From NCBI GenBank assembly GCA_003649715.1, contig QMSS01000050.1:1-9513 (forward strand): DNA of 9,513 nt. Direction: 5' to 3'. The position numbers and the translations under genes are program-made. Below are positions 1 to 5,715 of the stretch, piece after piece; position 1 is the stretch's first letter, and each line of letters starts with the position of its first letter. This DNA is from Thermoplasmata archaeon (GTDB lineage: Archaea; Thermoplasmatota; E2; DHVEG-1). The notes beneath the pieces are model-generated. The model had not been told where the DNA came from and made no database searches. It worked only from the letters and a program-made list of their open reading frames with translations.

Positions 1-1
1 A

Positions 2-118
2 GAGGATGGTGAAGTTGCGGTTTACATGGTTTACAACCCGTGGATTCATTCTTTTCTTAGCGCATCCCATCCTGTTAAGAAAAACAGCTTCTATCCTAAT
101 TTATCTATTTCGGGATGA
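2..118 (+). CDS. possible C-terminal end of an unidentified protein (partial)
   Basis: The frame starting at base 2 is open from the window edge to a TGA at 116-118 and would encode the last 38 residues of a protein (including VYNPWIHSFLSASHP). I recognise no family. Its last 18 bases overlap, on the opposite strand, the end of the gene remnant at 101-300. The stretch lies in a scrambled region beside a transposase remnant, so it may be a real 3' end or a chance open frame. The sequence left of the window would decide. Confidence 0.2.
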   Translation, partial: EDGEVAVYMVYNPWIHSFLSASHPVKKNSFYPNLSISG

Positions 119-300
119 AGCCATAACTTGTTTAAGCTCCTGATAACTCATAATCTTCTTATTCGAAATCTCAAGAAGAGTATTTGTAGAATCTTAGATT
201 TATCATCTAAATAATAAATCATTCTACCATACATTTTTGCTCTTCTTATTTGCGGAAAATATTCCTTTAACTTTGTATACTCCTTAAGTCCATATTTTCC
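101..300 (-). pseudogene. frameshifted remnant of an unidentified gene, cut by a transposase fragment
   Basis: Read on the minus strand from about 300, the sequence has a coding look (KYGLKEYTKLKEYFPQ, then AKMYGRMIYYLDDKSKILQ). It loses frame near 181-185 and continues in another frame as LLEISNKKIMSYQELKQVM to a TAA at 101-103. The lysine-, tyrosine- and glutamate-rich helical text resembles the tail of a small DNA-binding protein, but I cannot name a family. Upstream of about 300 the coding signal stops where transposase coding begins on the opposite strand. The 5' part was therefore probably lost when that fragment arrived. The frameshift and missing start make it a remnant. Confidence 0.4.
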
Positions 301-725
301 TGATGAAAAAGCATTCAGACGTGTCATCGCGATTGATGAAACTAAGGTAAAAATCAATAGCAAATGGCATATTTTTTGGGCTGCCATTGATGTTGACACT
401 TGGGAAATTCTTGGCATCTGGATCACGCAAGGTCGGGCATCTTTTGAGGCATATGGTTTCATTAGATATGTTCTTACAAAATGTAAGAATAACCCCTAAG
501 ATTCTTGTGGATGGTGGTCCTTGGTATAAACCTGCTTTGAAACGTTTGGGAGTAGATTGGGAACATGTGACGTTTGGTTTAAGGAATCCGATAGAGCAAT
601 GGTTTGGTATTTTGAAACATCGTATTACTCTGTTTTACAACCGTTGGCCACATAACGCATCTGTTGAATCGGCACAGGCATGGATCAATGCATTTGTATC
701 AATGTATCACTTGAGGAGGTGTTAA
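299..725 (+). pseudogene. truncated, frameshifted IS6/IS240-type DDE transposase
   Basis: Two frames together spell the DDE catalytic core of an IS6/IS240-type transposase. The first runs from about 299 and contains VIAIDETKVK (first catalytic Asp) and WHIFWAAIDVDTWEILG. It hits a TAA at 497-499. The second continues with KILVDGGPWYKPAL (second Asp) and LRNPIEQWFGILKHR (catalytic Glu), ending at the TAA at 723-725. The break sits in a run of four C at 493-496; removing one C restores NNPKILVDGG, so a single-base insertion explains it. The N-terminal helix-turn-helix part expected before the first Asp is missing: upstream of about 299 the frame reads unrelated sequence. The element cannot make a complete transposase by itself, although all three catalytic residues survive. 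Confidence 0.85.
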
Positions 726-780
726 CTTGACATCAACTGACAATCAGACACTAACTCTGACAAATACTAAAAACCAAAAC

Positions 781-802
781 ACTGTAGTTTACACAAAACA
801 GT
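781..802. repeat. short inverted repeat, possible right end of the IS remnant
   Basis: ACTGT at 781-785 and ACAGT at 798-802 form a short inverted repeat around AGTTTACACAAA, about 55 bp after the transposase stop. A terminal repeat would be expected near here for an IS6-size element. No matching left end is visible, in keeping with the 5' truncation, so the role is inferred. Confidence 0.25.
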
Positions 803-827
803 AGATTGAATCATCATAGGGATATTA

Positions 828-926
828 TTAAAACCTTTTATGGTTTTCTTCCATCTGTTTTCTCACTTTTTTTAGTTTTAGATTAAAACATATAATGGGA
901 CTTGCGTCCCCGCCGCCTTCCATCAT
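828..926 (-). CDS. possible 32-residue small protein downstream of the GPN GTPase
   Basis: A short ORF starts at two tandem ATG codons (924-926 and 921-923), preceded by an AGGA Shine-Dalgarno about 6 nt upstream, and ends with TAA at 828-830. It reads MMEGGGDASPIICFNLKLKK and then a basic, helical tail (VRKQMEENHKRF). It lies 47 nt downstream of the GTPase gene on the same strand, so it could be the operon's last gene. I recognise no family. Near its 5' end the RNA can form GGGAC-GCAA-GTCCC, a stem closed by a GNRA-type tetraloop (898-911). A second, 21-codon ORF in another frame (MKSVRNRNDGRRRGRKSHYM, start near 946) overlaps it, so which frame is translated, if either, is uncertain. Confidence 0.35.
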   Translation of the reverse strand: MMEGGGDASPIICFNLKLKKVRKQMEENHKRF

Positions 927-973
927 TTCTGTTCCTAACCGATTTCATTTTCTATTTTTTTAGTTTACCCTTA

Positions 974-1747
974 CTAGTCACTCATCAGATCCTCACCGCC
1001 TTCAAACTGAATCTGGATGGCAGTGTATAGATCCTCCATTCCAAAAAAATTTTCTTTCGCAGTATGTATAAAACGTGTGTATCCTCCAAAATCACGTATA
1101 AGGCATAGTATACCCTCAGTCATTTCTCTATACACAGATGCTTCTTCCTGTGTCACAGCATTATATAACTGATCCGGATCTCCAGACCATCTCTTTATAA
1201 TGTCCATCTCCTCTTGCGACAGTATGTCTGTCTTACTTAGGACATTGATCTGTGGTTGGTTCAATCTGAAGCTTGTGTTGATTGAGAGTAGAAGCTGTGA
1301 TACAAATCCTGATGCTGTTTTCGCCAGAGCAGGGTCGATGAGATAAAAAACCATGGTTCTCTCAGGATTTAAAGATCTCACGGTGTATTTCCCAGCTTCT
1401 CTGAACACAAATAATTCTATCTGACCCGGTGTATCCACTAGTATGTAGTCTGATTTGAATGCCTTTATACTTTTTTTGATATCTGCTGTGTTGAGAGCAA
1501 TCATGTCTGCACATACTATCTGTGCTCCATTGGGTCCTAAACCATGTGCATCCATAATCTCTTTTAGAGATATCCAGTCACGTATATCAACATCAGGCTC
1601 ATATGGGAGATCCTCAGCTCCAGGATCTAAATTAACTGTTATCGCATCTAGCCCTCTTAGTTCAAACCAATGTTGAAAACTATATGTAAGAGTAGATTTT
1701 CCAGATCCCGCTGTGCCTATGAAGTATACAAATATTTCTTCTCTCAT
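974..1747 (-). CDS. GPN-loop GTPase (ATP/GTP-binding protein, PAB0955-like)
   Basis: This encodes a 257-residue soluble P-loop GTPase of the GPN family (Pfam ATP_bind_1), close to the usual archaeal length. Visible motifs are the P-loop GTAGSGKST (11-19), the diagnostic Gly-Pro-Asn loop (71-73, in GLGPNGA), the G3 motif DTPGQIELF (105-113) and the G4 motif SKTD (171-174). GPN proteins form dimers in which the GPN loop reaches the partner's active site. Eukaryotic homologues help assemble RNA polymerase II; the archaeal role is less certain. The ATG overlaps the purD stop as ATGA, implying translational coupling in a pyrE-purD-GTPase operon. The gene ends with TAG followed immediately by in-frame TAA (971-973). 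Confidence 0.95.
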   Translation of the reverse strand: MREEIFVYFIGTAGSGKSTLTYSFQHWFELRGLDAITVNLDPGAEDLPYEPDVDIRDWISLKEIMDAHGLGPNGAQIVCADMIALNTADIKKSIKAFKSDYILVDTPGQIELFVFREAGKYTVRSLNPERTMVFYLIDPALAKTASGFVSQLLLSINTSFRLNQPQINVLSKTDILSQEEMDIIKRWSGDPDQLYNAVTQEEASVYREMTEGILCLIRDFGGYTRFIHTAKENFFGMEDLYTAIQIQFEGGEDLMSD

Positions 1748-3078
1748 ATCTCACCGCGTAATTTTTTCATATGCTGTATTCTTTTCTCAATCAACTTCTT
1801 GGTTCCAATGTCATGTCTAATAAATATGTGATCTCCATGTACATGCTTTAATGCTTTTTCACAGATCTCTTCTGCTTCTGATAATTCATTGGATATGCCT
1901 ACAACAGCAAGTGATCGAGAGGAAGTTGTGAAAATGCTGCTATTCTTTTTGTTGACAGAGGCATAAAAAAGTTTTGCTCCTTCTCTCCAGATGGAATCCT
2001 CGTCAACATCAATTTTTTTTCCGGCTTTGCTTTCTATGCCATATCCCTCTGGTACCACATATTTACATACAGTAGATTTTTTTCTAAAACATATCTTTTT
2101 TCTACTTAACGTGCCTTCAAACATTGCGTTGCAGATCTCAACAAAATCTGTTTCTAGTAGTGGCAGTACATTCATGTTTTCAGGGTCACCAAACCGAGCG
2201 TTGATCTCGATGACTTTTGGGCCATCTGCTGTTAACATAAACTGTCCGTATATTGGTCCGATATATCTACAGTTCTCTCTGTCTAAGACCTCTACTACCC
2301 TTCTGAGAATATCAACTCCTTTATCATATTCTTCTCTAGATAAGAAAGGCAGCAGTCCATCGGCACAGGAATATGATCCCATACCGCCCGTGTTGGGTCC
2401 TTGATCATCTGGTAGTAGACGTTTATGATCCTGAACAGCAGGAAGTGGCACAACTGTGGAGCCATCAGAAAATGCCTGTAATGTGAACTCTTCTCCCTCA
2501 ATCTTTTCTTCAATCAAAACCTTTGATTTGCCTCCTATTTTTTTCTCAATAACTTCTTTTACATATGAAATTGCATCTTCTATTCCACTAAAATGATCAC
2601 CTGCTACCCTAACACCCTTTCCACCAGTGAGACCTATGGGTTTTACAGCTACTTTTCCATCCAACTCTTCGATGAACTTCTTTGCTTCATCAGGATCTGT
2701 AAAGCTCTGGTATTTGATCTGACCAGGTAATCCATGTTTTTTTAATAGACTCCGCATCCATTCCTTATCGGTTTCGATCCTTGCAGCTTCCTTTGTTGGA
2801 GCGCATGCCATGATATCTTTTTTAAGTAGCTCATTCACCAGTCCCCCCTCCAAAGGCGCCTCAGGTCCAACTATTACCAAATCGATGTTTTTGTTTACTG
2901 CAAAGTCTACGATATGGTTTACATCAGTCTCTCTTTCAAGTAGCTAATCAACTGAGAGTTTCTCTATACTTGGATTTAGGTTATGCATAACTGAGTACAG
3001 GTCTATGTTTTCAGAGCGGCAGACAGCATCACATATGGCATGTTCACGAGCGCCACCACCAACTACCAACACATTCAA
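1744..3078 (-). CDS. purD: phosphoribosylamine-glycine ligase (GARS), interrupted by an in-frame TAG
   Basis: PurD joins phosphoribosylamine and glycine with ATP to form GAR, the second step of purine synthesis. The frame begins at a TTG (3076-3078) preceded by GGGGGAGAT and opens with the N-terminal signature NVLVVGGGAREHA. ATP-grasp features follow: KPIGLTGGKGV (about 146-156), GGMGSY (231-236) and INARFGDPE (292-300). The span is 444 sense codons counting the interrupted one, normal for PurD. Codon 45 is TAG (2944-2946), between KLSVD and LLERETDV, where homology continues undisturbed on both sides; a Tyr codon one substitution away would fit. Without readthrough or recoding, translation gives a 44-residue fragment. 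Restart at TTG 2880 (MVIVGPEAP) would lack the first Rossmann strand and the GGGAREH loop. The gene lies between pyrE and the GTPase. It may be functional by recoding, a pseudogene, or a base error. Confidence 0.85.
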
Positions 3079-3107
3079 GTCAGATCTCCCCCTTTGAAAT
3101 CAAACAT
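3075..3107 (-). CDS. possible 10-codon leader ORF overlapping the purD start
   Basis: An ATG at 3105-3107, preceded by GGAGAT with 6-7 nt spacing, opens MFDFKGGDLT and stops at TGA (3075-3077). That stop overlaps purD's TTG start (3076-3078). The peptide's own codons contain purD's Shine-Dalgarno, GGGGGAGAT. Ribosomes finishing the leader would sit on the purD initiation site, an arrangement suited to translational coupling or attenuation. It is too short for homology, so its reality rests on this architecture. Confidence 0.35.
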   Translation of the reverse strand: MFDFKGGDLT

Positions 3108-3118
3108 TTTTTTATCTC

Positions 3119-3139
3119 CAGTTATATACTACACGTGTA
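3119..3139 (-). promoter_or_regulatory. palindrome and possible TATA box in the pyrE-purD gap
   Basis: The 65-nt gap between pyrE and purD contains the perfect 10-bp palindrome TACACGTGTA (3130-3139). On the minus strand this is followed by GTATATAACT (about 3119-3128), which could act as a TATA box giving purD its own start near 3095. The palindrome would then sit just upstream of that box, where a regulator might bind. Both assignments are inferred from sequence alone. Confidence 0.3.
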
Positions 3140-3143
3140 TATT

Positions 3144-3692
3144 TTAGCCTGTTCTAAAATTTTTTTTCTGTGTTTTTCTAAGAATCTCACTAATAGATAA
3201 CAATGGTACTAAGTTGACATCTAGCCTCAGTAGTTTTTCATATGCACCGCTCTCTCTGTCTACCACCACCAATGCCTTATCAACCTGAGCCTGTTGTTCA
3301 CGTAAAATCTGTATAGCTTTTACCAAGGAGCCTCCACTGGTTGTAACATCCTCTACAATCAACACTCTTTTATTTTTTACATCACTACCCTCGATCTGTT
3401 TAGCAGTTCCATGTTGTCTTTTTTCTTTTCTTATAATAACATACGGTATGTTTGTTTCTAATGAGAGTGCTACAACAATAGGTACAGCGCCTAATTCCAT
3501 GCCAGCTAAAACATCGTATCCACCTGTATATTTACTCATTTCCTCTGCAATTCTCTTGAGCACCATTGGGTTTGTACTAGCCTTTTTTATATCTATGTAG
3601 TAGTTGCTTATAGCACCAGATGTCAGCATGAAACGTCCAAATAATATAGCTCCGCATTCCTGCAGAAGATCAATCATGTTTTTATCAGTCAT
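3144..3692 (-). CDS. pyrE: orotate phosphoribosyltransferase
   Basis: PyrE transfers orotate onto PRPP to give OMP, the fifth step of pyrimidine synthesis. The 182-residue product has the usual archaeal size. Its N-terminus carries the substrate-binding segment FMLTSGAISNYYIDIKK. The catalytic flexible loop is RKEKRQHGT (about 88-96), and the PRPP-binding motif is LIVEDVTTSGGS (111-122). GMELGAVP (64-71) is the conserved glycine-rich loop near the site. It is the first gene of the minus-strand operon leading into purD, which puts pyrimidine and purine synthesis together. No clear Shine-Dalgarno precedes the ATG, and a TATA-like box lies about 23 nt upstream, so the mRNA is probably leaderless. 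Confidence 0.96.
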   Translation of the reverse strand: MTDKNMIDLLQECGAILFGRFMLTSGAISNYYIDIKKASTNPMVLKRIAEEMSKYTGGYDVLAGMELGAVPIVVALSLETNIPYVIIRKEKRQHGTAKQIEGSDVKNKRVLIVEDVTTSGGSLVKAIQILREQQAQVDKALVVVDRESGAYEKLLRLDVNLVPLLSISEILRKTQKKNFRTG

Positions 3693-3710
3693 ACCAAAAT
3701 TCAGGATAGA

Positions 3711-3720
3711 ATATAATAGT
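3711..3720 (-). promoter_or_regulatory. probable TATA box of pyrE
   Basis: On the minus strand ACTATTATAT lies about 23 nt before the pyrE ATG. Archaeal TATA boxes are centred about 25 nt before the start of transcription, so the transcript would begin at or next to the ATG. This fits the absence of a Shine-Dalgarno there. Confidence 0.45.
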
Positions 3721-3814
3721 TATTTCCTATTATACTTTACCCTCGAAAGTTTGGTTATTTTATTTATGATTGTCCACATAAATTTTTTTTATTTGTTTTT
3801 TTCCAAACAAAAAC

Positions 3815-3832
3815 AAAGAATTTTTAAACAAC
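3815..3832 (+). promoter_or_regulatory. BRE/TATA-like promoter of the winged-helix gene
   Basis: An A-rich BRE-like stretch leads into the TATA-like TTTTTAAACA (3821-3830). A start about 25 nt downstream falls near 3851, giving a leader of only about 10 nt before the ATG at 3862. The promoter is divergent from that of pyrE, with about 100 bp between the two boxes. Confidence 0.5.
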
Positions 3833-3861
3833 AGAAGATATAGAAAAACTATATAGGGATT

Positions 3862-4485
3862 ATGGCTAAAGTTACTTTGGATAGAGAGACTTTTAAAGCA
3901 CTTGCCTCTGACGTGAGGCTGGAAATACTTAAGATTCTTGATGGAAAAAAAATGAGTTTAAACGAGATATCAAATGTTATGAGGCTTAATAAAGCAACGT
4001 TACATGAGCATCTAACAAAGTTAAATGAAGCGGGTTTGGTAAAGAAAAATTCTCGTGAGGGTCATAAATGGGTTTACTATAAACTAACGTGGAAGGGAGA
4101 AAGTCTGCTCCATCCTGAGAATACAAAGATTGTTGTACTTTTTACCATCACATTTATATCTCTATGGATGGGTATAATACAGCTACTGTTTTATGCTAGG
4201 GGAACATTAGTGAGTCTAGGTAGCGGCTTTACTCCATCTAGATTCTTTGCAGAAAATGAAGGAGGTGGTATGATGGATACAAATGTTACAACATCGTCAT
4301 CTAAGATACTGTCTTCTTTGCCGAAAAACACTCGTATATTTTTAGATGAAAATACAGGTGTGTGGAAGGCGGTGTATCAGAACCCTATGTTTTTGTATGT
4401 GGCTGTTATATGTTTCGTTGTTTTTATTGTTTTATTATGTGTTTCTATCTGGAGGTTATGGGAAAATAGGTCTCCCAAACTATGA
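3862..4485 (+). CDS. membrane-anchored ArsR-type winged-helix regulator
   Basis: The 207-residue product begins with a winged-helix DNA-binding domain of the ArsR-like class (about 8-80). FKALASDVRLEILKILDG is the first helix pair, LNEISNVMRLNKATLHEHLT contains the recognition helix, and GHKWVYYKLTWKG is the wing. Two hydrophobic segments follow at about 89-111 (IVVLFTITFISLWMGIIQLL) and 174-197 (MFLYVAVICFVVFIVLLC). The roughly 60 polar residues between them would lie outside the cell, with the DNA-binding domain inside. This one-protein layout suggests direct coupling of an envelope signal to transcription; the signal and targets are unknown. It stands alone, divergent from pyrE, and runs into a T-rich terminator. 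Confidence 0.85.
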   Translation: MAKVTLDRETFKALASDVRLEILKILDGKKMSLNEISNVMRLNKATLHEHLTKLNEAGLVKKNSREGHKWVYYKLTWKGESLLHPENTKIVVLFTITFISLWMGIIQLLFYARGTLVSLGSGFTPSRFFAENEGGGMMDTNVTTSSSKILSSLPKNTRIFLDENTGVWKAVYQNPMFLYVAVICFVVFIVLLCVSIWRLWENRSPKL

Positions 4486-4529
4486 TTTTTTTTGTAACAA
4501 AAGCAATTTTTTTTATTGATAATTTTTTT
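4486..4529 (+). terminator. T-run terminator of the winged-helix gene
   Basis: Directly after the TGA come three T-runs: eight T at 4486-4493, eight at 4507-4514 and seven at 4523-4529. Repeated oligo-T on the coding strand is the usual archaeal intrinsic termination signal and needs no hairpin. Confidence 0.65.
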
Positions 4530-4537
4530 GTTTCATC

Positions 4538-4606
4538 CTATTTTGTTTTATCCTCGTTGTTGTTGTCTATAAAATCGTATAGTGTTTTCTGCATCCCATT
4601 GGTCAC
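4538..4606 (-). CDS. doubtful small ORF of 18-22 codons
   Basis: On the minus strand GGGGGTGACC lies about 10 nt before an ATG (4592-4594) that opens MQKTLYDFIDNNNEDKTK and ends at TAG (4538-4540). A GTG start at 4604-4606 would add four residues. A TATA-like stretch lies further upstream (about 4640-4656). It may be a genuine microORF or a chance frame in an AT-rich gap. It lies about 115 nt downstream of the XRE remnant on the same strand. Confidence 0.2.
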   Translation of the reverse strand: MTNGMQKTLYDFIDNNNEDKTK

Positions 4607-4722
4607 CCCCAACTTTCTTTTTTTACTGTTTGTCCTAAAGTAATATATAACTATATTATATCATTTTCGATGCTAAAAGATGGAGTGTTTGGTATTGTCC
4701 AATTCCTGCATTTGTTTCCATA
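4607..4722. other. AT-rich gap without recognisable genes
   Basis: Between the small ORF and the XRE remnant I see only AT-rich DNA. A weak inverted repeat is present, ATTTTCGATG (4663-4672) with CATCGAAAAT (4734-4743); its right arm lies in the last codons of the XRE remnant. No tRNA, CRISPR or coding pattern is visible. Confidence 0.5.
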
Positions 4723-4923
4723 TTAAATATGGTCATCGAAAATAAATAGATCCTCTATCGTGGTGTTCAAAATTTCGGCTGTTTTATACGCCAGTTTTAG
4801 GGAGGGTTATATTTTTTCCTTTTTCCAGGAAAACGATGGTTTCTCGTCTAATATCAACTTTTTTTGCTAATTTTTTTGTGTTAGGTTATATCTTGTTCAT
4901 AGTTTTCTGATTCTGTTTTTCAT
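4723..4923 (-). pseudogene. decayed XRE-family helix-turn-helix regulator
   Basis: From ATG 4921-4923 to TAA 4723-4725 the minus strand retains a small stand-alone XRE/Cro-type repressor of about 66 residues. Recognisable pieces are MKNRIRKL, then the helix-turn-helix NLTQKKLAKKVDIRRETI, VFLEKGK, and PSLKLAYKTAEILNTTIEDL followed by FIFDDHI. The reading frame is broken by an in-frame TGA after RKL, by a one-base loss in an A-run just before the LAKK segment, and by a second, compensating change after EKGK. The total length is still a multiple of three. In archaea such regulators often follow small membrane proteins, as here. The gene cannot now make the protein. Confidence 0.8.
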
Positions 4924-4952
4924 ATGTGTACATCTTTTTTTCTGCTTTAGCT

Positions 4953-5338
4953 TTATATTTCTTTTCTGCTGTAATATGCATAAAAAAGAATGTACAAAAC
5001 TATCATAGCAAGTGCTGGGTAGCATAGAGAATGTCCAACCTGCCTGTTTTCTTCTGATATTGTTAGAAAGAGGTCCTTAGTGATCTCATTCCAATGCCTA
5101 GTATCTGTAGTGTTTTCCCAGAGGAGATCTCACTTATCCTATAAATTCTCTCATCTTCCTATTACATCGGGTGTCTTCTTTTTACCAATGTATAGAAGTG
5201 TTAGACCACCTACCACTGCTATTATTGATAACATGTTTTCTCATGTTGATATAGAATATCCTATAGATCCTCTTACTGATATCACCATGATTATGCTATT
5301 ATGGATTGAATACTGTTTTTTTGTTTATCTGTTCTCAC
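4953..5338 (-). pseudogene. decayed DUF2178-like small membrane protein
   Basis: The minus strand carries, in alternating frames, a protein of about 125 residues. It starts near a GTG at 5336-5338 (RTDKQKNSIQSIIA), followed by IIMVISVRGSIGYSIST and the membrane segment MLSIIAVVGGLTLLYIG. Then come KKKTPDVI, the motif DERIYRISEISSGKTLQILG, a second hydrophobic stretch (MIVLYILFYAYY) and SRKEI with TAA at 4953-4955. The order hydrophobic segments, DER-x-x-x-I motif, hydrophobic segments matches the archaeal DUF2178 family. At least three frame changes and an internal TGA make it non-functional. With the XRE remnant 29 nt downstream it forms a dead two-gene operon. No function is known for the family. 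Confidence 0.72.
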
Positions 5339-5526
5339 CTTTTGTTAATTTATTCTAATTTTATGTTAGAAATATTATAACATTAAGGTGCTTAAATTTT
5401 CCTTCTCAGATGGCTACTGCTGCGTATGTGTCCATGAACTTTTCATTCCGGTGCATTATACTCAAGTCTTGATTTGTATAAGAATTCGTTTTAGTGTTAC
5501 ATGTTTTTTTTCACTAATTTTTTTAG
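5339..5526. other. gap between the decayed operon and the small-protein promoter
   Basis: I see no supported gene. A 20-codon plus-strand frame (MATAAYVSMNFSF...) lacks a ribosome binding site. On the minus strand an AT-rich box (TTATAATAT, near 5375) could be the old promoter of the DUF2178-like remnant. Confidence 0.4.
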
Positions 5527-5527
5527 A

Positions 5528-5541
5528 AACCTTTAAATACC
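5528..5541 (+). promoter_or_regulatory. strong archaeal BRE/TATA promoter
   Basis: AAACCTTTAAATAC is close to the archaeal consensus, with a purine-rich BRE followed by TTTAAATA (5532-5539). Transcription should start about 25 nt downstream, near 5561, giving a leader of about 90 nt before the first tiny ORF. A second, weaker TATA-like stretch (ATTTAAAAATAT, about 5620-5631) would instead give a start at about the ATG at 5651. Confidence 0.7.
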
Positions 5542-5548
5542 GTGAAAG

Positions 5549-5586
5549 ACAAAATATATCATGATATACAAAATATATCACGCTAT
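5549..5586 (+). promoter_or_regulatory. operator-like palindrome and 19-bp direct repeat at the predicted start site
   Basis: TATATCATGATATA (5555-5568) is a perfect 14-bp palindrome centred at about 5561, where transcription from the upstream TATA box is expected to begin. It lies inside a tandem 19-bp repeat: ACAAAATATATCATGATAT (5549-5567) followed by ACAAAATATATCACGCTAT (5568-5586), 16 of 19 bases identical. A dimeric repressor bound here would block initiation. No regulator can be assigned. Confidence 0.5.
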
Positions 5587-5650
5587 TAATTATCACATTA
5601 TTTGCGGTTCATAATATAATTTAAAAATATATTGTGGGTGGAAAATAAAT

Positions 5651-5710
5651 ATGTCTAGTAGCAGATTTATGATTCTTTCCTCTAGGAATATGGAGGGGAT
5701 GGGGAGGTAA
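5651..5710 (+). CDS. possible 19-residue leader peptide
   Basis: ATG at 5651, preceded by GGGTGG about 10 nt upstream, opens MSSSRFMILSSRNMEGMGR with TAA at 5708-5710. Its last codons (GAG GGG ATG GGG AGG) are also the Shine-Dalgarno region of the next ORF, which begins 5 nt after the stop. Translation of the leader could thus expose or block that site. The peptide has no recognisable family, and the architecture is the only support. Confidence 0.35.
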   Translation: MSSSRFMILSSRNMEGMGR

Positions 5711-5715
5711 AAAAA

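Noticed and set aside
148..462. 104-codon minus-strand frame as a complete gene
   Set aside because: Its first half is the antisense of the transposase core; only the part below about 300 looks coding, and that part is a frameshifted remnant.
493..500. Programmed frameshift in the transposase
   Set aside because: The site is a simple C-run without a typical slippery sequence, and the N-terminal domain is missing, so ordinary mutation explains it better.
4663..4743. Inverted repeat ATTTTCGATG / CATCGAAAAT as a mobile element boundary
   Set aside because: The arms are only 10 bp, and the right arm is codons of the XRE remnant; no element or target duplication is visible between or around them.
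5080..5358. 92-codon plus-strand ORF
   Set aside because: It is the antisense of the decayed DUF2178-like gene, lacks a ribosome binding site, and the minus strand carries recognisable family motifs.
5411..5473. 20-codon plus-strand ORF starting MATAAYVSM
   Set aside because: It has no ribosome binding site or promoter, and nothing beyond a short open frame supports it.
5549..5586. CRISPR or minisatellite array
   Set aside because: There are only two directly abutting repeat units with no spacers; position over a promoter favours an operator.
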